NCBI GenBank assembly: GCA_963678705.1
Contig: OY783212.1
Location: 18,042,001-18,106,000 of the forward strand
Reading direction: 5' to 3'
Source of the DNA: Panorpa germanica
Taxonomy: Eukaryota > Arthropoda > Insecta > Mecoptera > Panorpidae
Length of the DNA stretch: 64,000 nt
The notes under the pieces were generated by a model that was not told the origin of the DNA, ran no database searches, and saw only the letters and a list, made by a program, of their open reading frames with translations. The translations under genes were made by a program, and so were the position numbers. Positions 46,935 to 58,714 of this stretch are shown one piece after another (within the stretch, counting starts at the first letter, position 1; every line of letters begins with the position of its first letter).

Positions 46935-48035
46935 CTACTGATTCTGTGACATTTGGGGACATTGATGGTCACATCCTAAGCTCTGTTGCTTCAACTGCAG
47001 CTGGCGAATATCTTTTTCGATGGATTCAATTTTTGAGTGATTTTTAGTGATGTCATTGTTTGTGAGATCTCTAAAAAAATATGCATAATTAAAAGAAAAT
47101 CACAGGTTTTAAAATAATACTAGATGATACTCGAAGTTTGTTACATTGATTCCAGAATGTCTTTAGTGTCTGAAGGAACCTGCTCAGCTAGACGACTCCT
47201 GAGGGCGTTTAACTGGTCACGAACCTCTCTGACGTCATCGTGAAGCCGCTGAGAATCTTTCCTAATGTTGTCAACCTCCAGCCTCAAATTGTCACGGCTC
47301 TGAAATGATTTGTTTTGTATTAACTATTACTTCAAATATCATCTGAATATTTAGATATGTACTTACATACTGCTGTGGTAAACTCATCAGAATTTCGGTC
47401 AGATTTTTAAATTCCTTCTCCAACTTAAGACTGAAAAATTATTGTTTTCAAAAAACAATAACCATAATTATGAGTCAAATGTTTACTAGATTATAAACTT
47501 TAAGATATAAGTACACTTTACTAACCCGAATTCCATGGAGTCTATACCAGCCTGTCTAGTTACTGCTACAATGTCACTAAAGTTATTATTTGACTTCTGC
47601 AAAACGTTCAGTGTATTCTGAGCTTGTATTTGTCGGCTGTCAAATTTCACCCCCAAGGTTTCTGAAAGGTTAAAAAAATATGTTAGTATAAAACAAATCT
47701 TACATAAGTCAGTATTGATTTACAAATGAATTTTACCAAAGTGATTATTACAAGCTCTTATTTTCTCCCTATCCATCCAACATACACAAAAACCTTTTTC
47801 ACTTATGTCATCAATTTGAGTACTTAAATTGATTGCGTTTTGCATGAAAATCTTCTGCTAAAAGTTAAGGAATTAAAATATGTAATTATTTGTATAAAAT
47901 TTTACAGCTAATACATACACTGTCATGAGAATCTCTTTTTAGATTGTCAATCTTTTCTTTTACTCTTTCCATTACTAACTGCGTTTCATCTTTATAAGAT
48001 CCTTCATTATCAACAGATTCATCTAAACGATTCAT
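46935..48035 (-). CDS. Unrecognised coiled-coil protein, six exons
   Basis: Exons on the minus strand: 48,035-47,919; 47,857-47,737; 47,661-47,526; 47,430-47,367; 47,299-47,145; 47,070-46,935 (stop TAG). Phases fit throughout, giving 242 residues. It is mostly hydrophilic helix with heptad-like spacing, most clearly around KLEKEFKNLTEILMSL, NLRLEVDNIRKDSQRLHDD, VREVRDQLNALRSRLAEQ and IESIEKDIRQLQLKQQ. The C-terminus has a Cys/His cluster, CDHQCPQ, and an internal CVCW. There is no signal peptide or membrane span. The size and coiled-coil layout resemble small structural subunits of the cytoskeleton, kinetochore or synaptonemal complex, but I cannot place it in a family. The acceptor of exon 2 is a TAGCAG tandem, so a one-residue splice variant is possible. 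Confidence 0.82.
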
Positions 48036-49942
48036 AATGATTATATTAATTTTAATTTAATATCGTATTAATTTTTTTCTGTGTTTATATTATTTGTAGC
48101 TTCACTATTTGACAATCAAGATGGACATTTAAATTTTGTGAAATATATTAAGGCACGTTTGCCGCAAAAAAATATTTTTAATGTTCCACCACTGCACGAT
48201 TCAATTGAATGTTTATTTACCAAATGGCGCCGAAATTTAAATTAATTAATATCATGGAATTAAAAATGTTTTAAATGTTTGTTTGTATTTAAGCAGCGGA
48301 TGTGAGTGGGAATGACTTATAATTTTACACATTATAACTAATAAAAAGATATATTAAGTTAACGAACTTTTAATTAATGGTAGTAAACTTCAATTGGTCT
48401 CCTACATGCATATTTAATTTAGAAAATATTTTTTAATTAGTGTTTCATGCATTTTAACATTAAGTACTCATAGAACATTTGTAAATTTATATATGCGTTA
48501 TGTTTGTTCATTGGGAATAACTTCTTAGGAGTATAATCTTTGTTACGACTGTGATCATTTTATTACCATTGATTTTAATATGTATTTACAAAATTTATAA
48601 ATTAACCTAAACGTTTTACCATAGCATAATAAATAATAATCCTATTTTAGAAAGTAATATTTTATTTCTAAATAATATACATTTTTAATCGAAATATTTT
48701 AGTTGAAAGATGAGTTCTACGTGGCAGCACTGTATAGTTTACCACTTCCGGTTCACGCGATAACGAGATGATAAAATATTAACATATCTAAACCTGGACG
48801 TTCAAAAGACGACTTTATATTTAATACGTACTCGTATATTTCAATAAAGGACGATTTTTCAATAGTCAGTTAAACTTCAGTTACAGAAAATCTAAAATTT
48901 AACCTAAAAAATATTTTTTCAAATCTGTATAGTTTTGTCAAAGACCTATCACAGTAAACTAACGAAAAATGTAATTCGACGATGTAATTATTTTATTAAA
49001 TTCATTATATTGACTTTTATTCTAGATTCATTTCCTTTTTATAATTTCAACTTTATTAAGTGTAGTTCGTTTTATTTGGGCAAACGAAGTATGAGTAAAA
49101 ACTTTCAGTCTTATACTTCATCAGTAAATCTTTTATATACAAGTAAACTATAATATTAGTTTACGTAATACGCTTATAAAGCGAATTTATTTAAATATCT
49201 ATCTGTTTGCCATTTACAAGAACGTTATCACGGGTAATAAAAAAATGTATCAAATAGTAAATTAAATAAATAATAAATGAACATATTTTACAAATTGAGT
49301 CATAAATTGTTAGGTAATGAATAATTACAATGAATCATACGTCATGCAAACTAAAATTAATTTTAATCCACAAATATTAAAAATACTTATAGAAACATTT
49401 TATCAAACAAATCGTACTTACTTCGATAAGAATGACATAACGATATGACTCTGGCAACACTAATCAGACCTATCGACTGAAGGAAGACATTTCGTTTGTT
49501 CTATTTAATCACAAACACTGCATCTTAATTGTACGGATTAGCTTTAGACTTTAGTTTATATGAAAGTTGATTTTCAATGAAGATTTCTCGTTTTGTGGAA
49601 TTTATATATTTATAGGTTATGACAACAATATGTTTTCAAGGTCATGTTTTCTTTTTTATAAAAACATGAATACCTTTGATTGGGTCAAGCGATTTATCGT
49701 TTATATTAGTATTTTAGTACAGCAATAGTTGCTCAATCAGTGCTTTTACTGCAACAAGTTATTAACACTTACAATATATTTTGAGGTTAACATAACCTTA
49801 GTCGTACGAACGTTTTCATTTTGTTGTTCAGCACCTGTTTGTTATTTACATATTTGATTATTAATATTGTTATTAACTATTTGAATGGTAAATTAGTCAA
49901 TATAATACAATCGGGTTAATCTGCTTCCTTTTTTAATAATAT
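48036..49942. other. Gene-free region upstream of the coiled-coil gene
   Basis: No gene was recognised. The 72-codon frame at 48,935 is AT-biased and unlikely to be real. An ETS-type motif at 48,743-48,752 is listed separately. Confidence 0.4.
48743..48752. promoter_or_regulatory. ETS-type binding motif
   Basis: CACTTCCGGT is the reverse complement of the canonical ETS/GABP site ACCGGAAGTG. It is about 700 bases upstream of the start codon of the coiled-coil gene. A role there is inference from sequence alone. Confidence 0.3.
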
Positions 49943-50533
49943 TACGAGGCATGTTTTTTAAGTAAGTACTGTTTTGCGATTCCGCCTTTGCAGCGCTACG
50001 GTCAGCGTTCCGAGCATGCACGCTGGTTACCTACATCTCTTGTCTACGCACTGACGCCATTACAGTCTGATTCTTCATTGTATACGTTGTTTACTGAGTG
50101 TTTAAGATGCCTCCGACAATCGTGAGTCCCGCCGATTGTGAAGTACAGGCTGTTATACGATTTCTTAGTGCTAAAGGCGTAAAACCGATCGATATTCATC
50201 GTGAGATCTGTGAAGTTTACGGACAAAACATTATGAGTGATGGAATGGTAAGGAAATGGGTGAGAGCATTTAAAGATGGCCGCACAAATGTCAAGACGAT
50301 AACGAAGTCAAAACAGTTGTGATACAGTGGTTAACAAGTCAGGCGGCAGAATTTTATGAGGAGGGTATTCAAAAACTGGTGCCACGTTATGACAAGTGCC
50401 TCAATATTCACGGAAATTATGTAGAAAAGTAGATTAAGGTACAGGCTTTCATGTAAAAATAAAATTATTGCGATATCTTTGCACGTCTTTTTTTAATTCC
50501 AAAACGGTACTTACTTAAAAAACACGCTTCGTA
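49943..50533 (+). mobile_element. Deleted mariner element with intact ends
   Basis: Bounded by TA dinucleotides. The left end is TACGAGGCATGTTTTTTAAG and the right end is the inverse of TACGAAGCGTGTTTTTTAAG; both continue with TAAGTAC(T/C)GTTTTG. At 591 bp it is about half the usual mariner length, so the catalytic core is gone. The TA target is standard for Tc1/mariner. Confidence 0.9.
50107..50430 (+). pseudogene. Mariner transposase remnant
   Basis: From ATG 50,107 the frame gives an N-terminal helix-turn-helix of mariner type (SPADCEVQAVIRFLSAKG, then VRKWVRAFKDGRTNV) and stops after KSKQL. Right after this the frame for WLTSQAAEFYEEGIQKLVPR and NIHGNYVEK, the usual mariner C-terminus, resumes. 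The whole DDE/D catalytic region between them is deleted, so the product cannot transpose. The N-terminal DNA-binding piece alone remains open. Confidence 0.85.
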
Positions 50534-51089
50534 TATTGCTATTTAATGTTGGTTTAGTTTTAATTCCGTCTCATTTACAACATTGAGATAAATCTGAAAC
50601 ATCTAAAAATAAATAAAGTATTCAGGTTGAAACATAGTTGAGTTTATTTGCATCTGTCATGTTTGTACTGTGTTTGTATGCCATACTACTCAATGACCGG
50701 ATAGAATTGCTTCTGTAGTAAGATAACTGTTTCCTCATTCTTGTTCATCTGCTTAATATTCACGTTTGGACAAATGAAATTGTCTACCACAAATCTGAAT
50801 AGTTATACAGCTTACTTACTCGTTGTCAAATATAGCCGTGCAACAAGTTCTTGACGAACTGATAACAGATGATAAGGGATAAACATATCAGCACCACCAG
50901 ACCGGTACGGGTATGAGTTCTTATCAGCCAATAACAGACCTTCGATGTTCAATAATCGTTACTTTCATTTGAAATAATAAAGTAACCACATACACAATTT
51001 TATCTATTTATGTATTTTTATTTTGACAAAACGTTTTTTCGCACCTTTGAAATATTCATTCTGTAAATTCAGTTTGGATTTAAATTTCA
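50534..51089. other. Gene-free stretch
   Basis: Nothing recognisable. Confidence 0.45.
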
Positions 51090-51776
51090 AATGTGAGCTT
51101 ATGTCCTCATTTTATAGTGGTCGATTTTTCAATTTTTGATTGAAATTGATGTTAATAAATGTGTATTGACGTGTCTATTTTATTAAATATCTAAATGTTG
51201 ACGGAGATATAGCAATTAAAAATTTGAATTGTAGTTTTAGCGCTAGAGATGGTCGGCCATTTGTATGACATGAAATGCATTTTATACGTCAGTTATTTGT
51301 TGAGTAGGTCAGTTTTGTAGGTGTTGGTAGTCAAAATAATCAAGTCAAGTGAAAGAATAATAAGTTTTTATTTTATTTAACCCTGTTACGGCAGACATTA
51401 TATTGAAATTTTATTGTTCCTTGAAATAGCTGTAAATAATATTTGATATTTTGATATATAAGTACATATAGCAGAGATTTAAATAAGGTTGGTAACCTGT
51501 AAACTTGTCAGAGTTCTGTCGAGAATATATCTCGTTTACGCTCTGTTGTATAAAAGAGATAGCAACTAGCGGTTGTGAGGTCACATGCATTTGGAAGGTT
51601 GCACAACGTTGAATCCCTTTCATAATTAAAGAGACAAAATGACTTTTTTAATTGTTAATATCTCTTAACATATAAGGAGTTATTAAAAATAATTGAACAT
51701 TTGAGGTTCTAGTAACCCACTTTATCAATATATAGTACACTTTTATAGAAATTAAGACATAGGACACAAGCCCATT
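51090..51776 (+). mobile_element. 630-bp MITE family, copy E (longer variant)
   Basis: The left terminus is decayed (GAGCTTATGTCCT); the right is intact. It carries an extra interior stretch with GTTGTATAAAAGAGATAGCA, which is shared with copies F and G. Confidence 0.85.
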
Positions 51777-52550
51777 GCAGACATTTATGCTGAAAAGTCA
51801 TTTTCTGTTAGAAATCCAAAATGGCACCTGTCAAATTTGCTATATTAAATAATTTGACAATGTCAACAAAAATGTTGTCTTTAAAAATAGAAATCGATAC
51901 ATTAATTATAAATTATAATCTATTACAACAACTAAAATTAACACATGGTGATTTTTAATGTTCGTACACGTGTAAGGCATAGATTTAAAAGTGATAAGTT
52001 CGAATTGTATTTTAGGTTATGTGTATACATATATATGTGTACAGTTTTATGTACTTGTACTTGTACATGATTTGAATGTCAACATGCTAATTATTTGTTT
52101 CTGTTCATCACGTACAACTTTCCATACATTGATTGCATGGCACAGTGCATTGTTTATCCATAAAAAGATATTCAGCTGTAGACAGTAGCGTTATAATAAT
52201 CACCTGTAGCTGTTCTTGTGCTGTAGATGTAGCGATGACATTGCTACCTGTGTTTAGCGTGTTATTGGTTTTATTAATGTACATATTTAAGTTGTAAAAA
52301 TTCATGTTATTATTTTGTAACTACAGGGGAGGACGAGGAGTAATATTACTTTGAGTGTTAGTGGTTGTGTGGTATGTTCAATTCGGTTGTTACTTATTAC
52401 TTCTTTAGGAACTGATTAACAAACTGATTGATATGTAGGTTATACTGTTAATGACAAAAGTGTTGCCAGAGTAAAGATTGTCGATAACTTGTAATCTGTA
52501 TGAGTAGACAATATTATTAACCTAACATTACCGTGTGTTGAAAAGATAGT
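51777..52550. other. Gene-free stretch
   Basis: AT-rich. Two overlapping short frames on opposite strands at 51,991-52,305 show no family resemblance. Confidence 0.4.
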
Positions 52551-52988
52551 TAATTTCTATAAAACTGTACTATATATTGATAAAGTTGGTTACTAGAACC
52601 TCAAATGTCCAATTATTTTTTAATAACTCCTTATATGTTAAGAGATATTAACAATTAAAAAAGTCATTTTGTCTCTTCAATGTGATAATGTGTTAATAAC
52701 ATGTGACATCACATCCGCTAAGTTGCTATCTCTTTTATACAACAGAGCGTAACAGAACTCTTATCAATAGAAAAAATAACTGACCGATCCTTAATAGTAC
52801 AGACATGTTACGTCATAAATATGGCCGACATCTCTATCGCCTGAACTACAATTCAAACTTTTAATTGCTATATCTCCGTCAACATTTAGATATTTATTAA
52901 AATAGACACGCCAATATACATTTAATAACATCGATTTCAATCAACAATTGAAAAATCGACCACTAAAAAATGAGGACACAAGCCCATT
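52551..52988 (-). mobile_element. 630-bp MITE family, copy F (internally deleted, inverted)
   Basis: Inverted copy missing its outer right terminus and a large central part. It keeps the TGAGGACACAAGCCCATT end and the E-type GTTGCTATCTCTTTTATACA segment. Confidence 0.8.
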
Positions 52989-53016
52989 GGGACTAAGAAG
53001 TTTGGTAGAGATTCAT

Positions 53017-53040
53017 AGAGAGAGAGAGAGAGAGAGAGAG
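53017..53040 (+). repeat. (AG)12 microsatellite
   Basis: Twelve perfect AG dinucleotides lie just beyond the end of MITE copy F. Confidence 0.95.
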
Positions 53041-53500
53041 AAAATGTCTTAGATTCGTATTTATTAACTTCGTCACGACGCTTAGGCGTTAAATACTATT
53101 CCACATTGAAAATAAATTATAAAATGGGGGTCCTAAACCGCTTTTACTCAAAGCTATCTGGTTAATTATTCGATATAGCTACACGTTCTATTTTGAATCC
53201 TATATTACCGCTATCTGTAATAGTAAAGATTCTGGATATAATTGTGGTTAAAACAAGAAATTTTTACTGGATAAAATAAAAGTCAAGGTTAACAGGTGGC
53301 TTACGTACCCTAAAAGTTTATCAGTTCCCGTCACCAGAGTAAGAAAACTCATTAAAACTAATTGTCGTTGAAAATCGCAACATAAAATGCAAATGCGTCG
53401 TACTATCTTCGTCTTGAGGAAAGATTTAATTTTAATTTTAAGTTATTTATAGAATTAAAACCTGTTTACATTCCTACTTCTACACACAATAATTTTATAG
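53041..53500. other. Gene-free stretch
   Basis: AT-rich; nothing was recognised. Confidence 0.4.
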
Positions 53501-53945
53501 AATATGCCATATCCCATACCAGTCTTATGTCATACATCACCAAGCTAATGTCAAACCAAACCGCACAATGCCACAGAACACAAACATACACAAACTTCAA
53601 TTGTGTTTTAAAGCTACGTATTGGTCACACTTTAGCTTGCGATCTGAGTATTCTTTCGGTTCTGCAGTTACTGTCAGTACGTCAGTCTGTGTGTAATATT
53701 CACGCTGTTGTTAATTGTCCAGTTCAGTCCAACTGTCACTAGTCGCACTGTTAGTTGTTTGTGCTATAAATGGTATTAATTATTCGATTAAAGAAGTGTG
53801 CTGGGTGATTACTCGATCAGTCTGTGTTACTCCGTATATCGTGTCGCGCATTATAACTGCCAGTTTAAAAACTGGGTTGGGTTCTTCAAGTGTCGCTGTC
53901 GCTGTCACTGTAGCTGTCGGTGATTTATTGGAATGAAATAAATGT
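53500..53945 (+). promoter_or_regulatory. GC-richer block, possible distal promoter or 5' exon of RhoL
   Basis: It is higher in G+C than its surroundings, with several TCAGT words (the arthropod initiator core) around 53,667-53,727 and a run of degenerate hexamers GTCGCTGTCGCTGTCACTG near 53,890-53,925. Two short frames here have no family resemblance. Its position on the same strand upstream of RhoL makes it a candidate alternative promoter or leader exon, but no donor site stands out. Confidence 0.2.
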
Positions 53946-54892
53946 ACTTACGTAATTAAAATAGTGTATATCGACGTGTTAATTAATGCTAACAGATGCA
54001 GTGTTTTGTTATTGTGGAATAATCAGTGAAATAAACAAATCTGGTGAATATATATATTATATTGTTTAACTTGTAAAATATTCTTTGAAATCATAGTGTC
54101 AACAATCTGCATTATCACTCATTTGTTGGAATTAGAAAAAGGTGTGTGTTCATTAGAATGCAAAATAAATAACTAGAATCGTTTGAAATATCGCGCTTGT
54201 AGTTGTGCAGTTCGTTTGCTTATTTCGCCCCGAATTCTCTAAGAATTGTAACATGAAGAATGAGAATTCTGCTTGAATACAAAATCTATTTCTATTTCAA
54301 AGAAAGTTCTATTGAAGAACAAAGTATTAGTAAAGAGTTGCTTATTGAAATGACAATTTTCCGTTAAATCGAACATTTAGATAGCGTTTCTTTTACAGAA
54401 GTGTTGGGGCAGTAACGCCATAGTCTATAAACTCGCTTTATCCTTGAACCAAAGTCTTCACACTATTTTGTTACTCAAATATATGTTTTTAATAGCTTCC
54501 TAATAAACACAAACGTAACATTTATGTATCAGATACATTTCGACATCGATTTTATATAAATGCAGTTACAATTCTATTCTATATTATTCCGGTGATATCT
54601 TTTTTGCCCTTTTATATCCAGTGCTATTATACTAACTCTTATAACTATATTATGTGAAATTTAAAGTCTTGAACACTCTGTCCCAATGATAACACGGGTG
54701 GTTTAATATTTGCCTGACCAAATATGACGTATATTTAAAATACCGTCTGGTTTCGTTGGAACTATCATTAGAAAATTTTCTATTACGCAAAAAATGAACA
54801 AAACGATGAGTAGCAGGATGTGGTAGATTATATGCATAACAGCTAAGGAAAATATCTGTGTAAAATATTAAACATAATTTAAAAAATCGTAA

Positions 54893-55166
54893 AAGGCATA
54901 TAAAAATTGGAATTTAACTAGAAAATATAGCAATATTCATTTTCAAAACTTATTTTTGCGGTTCCAATTCAATAAAAGTCCGTGGAAGAAAGTTTAAAAT
55001 GTAGATACGTTATTCATCTAACTAATTGCGTTCGCGTTTATAGTTACTTACATAAAACGATTTAAACATAAAAAACATGTTTTTTTTTTATAATATTTAA
55101 CCTGCTGTATAGTATCGCCATCTATATTTCGCGAGAAAATATGACCAAGTATCGGTTCACCTTAAA
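54893..55166 (+). mobile_element. One-armed relative of the TTAA foldback element
   Basis: Matches the right arm of the element at 23,488-24,112 (AATTGGAATTTAACTAGAAA through GTATCGGTTCACCTTAA) without a left arm. Confidence 0.75.
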
Positions 55167-55892
55167 ATTAAAAAGGGACATTTTATACAAAATATATAAT
55201 TAAATCCGGAACTGCGCGGTACAGAAGATAATTTAGATCTCTAGTAACTACTGCCAGTATCTCAATATGCATTCGAAATTCATTCCGTTATAATTTTAAA
55301 TTTAATCATCTATTTAAACTTCGGCCGTTTCCGTTGAAAGATAAACTTTTCAATATTTTAAACTCAAAGGGATATCAGCCGTGGTCATGAAGTACTGTGA
55401 GCTGTCTATCAATATTAAAACACCTACATGCACTGATAAGATGCATATCTCAGTTAAGAGTATTTCCAGCTATAGATAATGTGAGTGTTCCAGATATAAA
55501 AACCCAGAATTTAAACCACGTGGTCTATTCAAATCTCACGTGAATAGTCGATGGCGAAGATATTTTATCGAACTGTCAGATACTTTTATTTTGAAGGATT
55601 TATATTTAACGAATTGTCATTGAATATATGATAGCCGATATTTAATAATCGATGAAAATATTTTATTATTACATGATTATATTTCCTAAATGTAATGATA
55701 TATTTATTAGGCAAAGGTTAGGTTATATTAACCTATACACCGTTACATGTATTTAAGGTTTATTTAACCTAAAAAATGTACCTAATATATACAATTCTTG
55801 TCACCTATTTTACAGTAATATTACATTCATAAAATAACGTTTTTCTGGACTAACATAATCATTAAACGCTTTCCTTATTTTTTTTATTACTT

Positions 55893-56100
55893 GCCAGTAA
55901 TTGAAGATGCGTATGATTTTTTAGTCATGAAACTGACAGATAAATTTCTGACAGTCGTTCATATGAAATGTCTATTTTATCGGCTACAAATATCGAAACC
56001 ACTCCACCTGTCGGTGTACAAATGAAGATAAAGTTGATGCGAACTATAATTGAAGTGCAATAGTGATAGAAACGTCACTTCACCAAATTGTTTACTTGGT
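55893..56100 (+). mobile_element. MITE with CCAGTAAACA ends, copy 2
   Basis: Shares most of its right half with 15,589-15,825, including CCACTCCACCTGTCGG and AAGTTGATGCGAACTATAAT. The left end is reduced. Confidence 0.65.
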
Positions 56101-56759
56101 TAAATTTATGCTAAAACTTTTTAACGGATTTCAGGCAAAATTATTACTCAGTGATTAGCTATGGTTATCATTATAACAGACGTGCTTTTTTAATCAGATT
56201 TCTTTAAGATCTCTCTCCAAATTAGACTCTATCTTGTCAGAATACTACTTTCTCTTTGAGTGAGGAAGGCATTTTTTATTCATAAAAATTAATATTATTC
56301 ATTTTATTCAAATCTCTAATTAATTTGTATTCAGTCACAATTTCTACGGTGAAGTGAGGCCCTAAGGCTTAATACAGTAAACACTTGATAGGGTTCAGTT
56401 TTATCCAGTGTCAGTTTGTACAATCTCAGATTATTGTGGAGATCGTCCCCATTCTCCAATAAATATTTATTGTAATTGCATTTCATGCGTTTCATAATAT
56501 TCACATAACAATTAAATGATCCTAACCTAAAAATTAGCATTCAAATCTTGACACAAGGGTGCTGCCTATTATTAATAGTACTCATTAACCATTACGCTCA
56601 AATGTTTTCCATGCGTCATCCCCTATCATTCATTCGCCGCACCCCTTAAAACATGCTAATATTTCAGATTCACTTTAAAGGATTCAGTGACTTTTATAAA
56701 TGTTATAAAATAAGTAATAAAGTGATGTGAAAAATAAACATTTATGGAATTAAAACAAG

Positions 56760-56854
56760 CTGAGAGCGAAAAGAGTCACAGGTAGATGTAGCGGGAGCGA
56801 CTGCCGCGTATGTGAAGCTTTGTGACACCAGCCAAAACGTCCTTGTAACAAACG
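56760..56854 (+). other. RhoL: Probable untranslated 5' exon of RhoL
   Basis: A GC-richer segment ends in a strong splice donor (AACG|GTAAGT, exon end 56,854), with stop codons in the frames before it, as expected of a leader exon. The next acceptor on this strand that leads to a clear coding exon is at 62,303, the RhoL exon with the start codon. The left limit is unknown. Confidence 0.4.
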
Positions 56855-57084
56855 GTAAGTGCATACATGCATTATTAAGTTTAAATAACATGAAGATAAT
56901 GGAAATATCCCAAATTCATTATAATTTATAGTTTACTTATTATTATTATTATGTTAGTCACGACATTTTTATAATTCTAGTAGTTGATTAGGGTTTTTTT
57001 ACTTGTTTATTATTTTATGGCGATTTCACTACTTAGGTCATATTTCGCCGACAGATAGTTTGGTTATGCAATAGACCAATGGCA

Positions 57085-57780
57085 TTTATTTATATTATTG
57101 TACAACATATTAAGTTTATTGTGTAAAAATTTGAAGTCAATTGGAGTAAAACTATCGGAGATATAGAGTTTTAAGTCTTCACCTCTCTCGTCTGCTTTCG
57201 TGTTACTTTGAAACTTTTAAATGCGGTTTCTCACACTTAGCTTTTTCAGAATCGGCGCCCTCTCTAGCTAAAAATCTACTGGACCGATCCTTTTGAAATT
57301 TTGCACACTTTTTCGTTACATAAATGCCGAGGTAACGCTGTCAAGTTTTTTTTTATTTTTTAATTTAAACGTATTTTAAAATAACAAATTTTCTAATTGT
57401 TTTCATGAAAAATCGGTATTTTGACTTTTAAGTGCTGTAAAAAATTGAAAAAGCTATAAAAAAAATAAAAATTCGACAGCATTACCTGCAGAAACTAATC
57501 AACTAATGAAATCATTTTGGTTTTTCGATTTCTGAAAATCCAGTGATGAGTTATGAGTGGCACCACAATGTTACTTTTTTTGTGACGTCTGCGGAGATTC
57601 GCTGTCAATGGCTCATTTCTTGATATTTATTTATGAAAATTTCACAAAGTATTCTTCAAATGTCATTTTATTATATAGTAATTATAGAAATAATTATATA
57701 TTAACTGTGTCGTCAAAAAACATTATCGAAAATATGCTTCTTTTTTATCATTTTGACCTTACTCCCCTTAAAATTTCTTT
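57085..57780 (+). repeat. Dispersed repeat, copy 2 (inverse of 11,590-12,095)
   Basis: Long blocks match 11,590-12,095 in reverse orientation, for example TGTACAACATATTAAGTTTA and TGACGTCTGCGGAGATTCG. It is about 190 bp longer, owing to an AT-rich insertion near 57,350-57,480. The frame starting MAPQC is longer here (99 codons). Confidence 0.65.
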
Positions 57781-58220
57781 CGCTTATAACTTTTTGTTAT
57801 GTGAATTATTATTATCTACAAAAAAGGACTTTATACAATTTTTGTGGGACTTATAGTTTTGAAGATAAACAAAAAAATGATTACACTCTCACTTTCAACA
57901 TGGCGGATTTCCTCGAGTGTATCCTAAATGAGGTTAATGTTCAAATATAATTCTAATTGTATTCAAGCAGTGAATTCATTTGTTTAAATATGACGGCATA
58001 GTTCTTAGTAATCCCGTAAAATGCAACTCAAATATAAATAAATCAGCTACGACGATCGACAGCTCATTGTTTAACTTGGAAATCCTTTAAAGATAACAGA
58101 CGTTTGCAATATTTCATTGTTTGTCCTATCTAGACGCAAGACCTCGTGTGTCACAGTTTCCTCGTGTTGCTAATTGAATTATTCAACTACGGACGTTACT
58201 CCATTGTGTTTTATACACTA

Positions 58221-58714
58221 TAAAGCCTCATTCCCACTCACTGTTTTGAAGTTTAATTTACTGTTTTTATTTAATATTTTAATTCAGATTTCAGAATAGA
58301 CATTCCTAGTCACATCCGTGTTTTCATTTGAGGTTATTTAATTTAATTGGTGCGCATGCGTCTTTAGTAATATAAATTTTGACAGTTCGACAGTTGGACA
58401 AAATTAAAGCTGAAATAATTAAAGCTGAACAATTACTAATAGAAATTGTTTTTATTTCTTTATTTTTGACAAACTGACATAAACTACTTTTAAATATAAA
58501 TTCTACTGCATTTTGATAGATTGTTACATTTTGGAGGTTATAATATAATATAGTTTTTCTTAATTAAATATTTTTAATTTAAAACATAGGACCTTGTAAA
58601 GTTCTAAAAAAAACTAAGAAAACTTAAAAAAGAATCAAATTAAAAATGGTATTGTGAGACAATTTAAATTAAATACAAAATTAAATTAAAGCAGTGAGTG
58701 GGAATGATACTTTA
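58221..58714. mobile_element. Terminal-inverted-repeat element with CATTCCCACTCACTG ends
   Basis: The left end is CATTCCCACTCACTG at 58,229 and the right end its inverse CAGTGAGTGGGAATG at 58,692-58,706, with weaker pairing for a few more bases outward. The interior is AT-rich and noncoding. A possible solo end (GTGAGTGGGAATG) is at about 48,303. Confidence 0.65.

Larger units (their letters stand above)
53946..56700. other. Gene-free, repeat fragments only
   Basis: It holds the two repeat relatives listed below (54,893-55,166 and 55,893-56,100) and otherwise AT-rich sequence. Confidence 0.4.
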
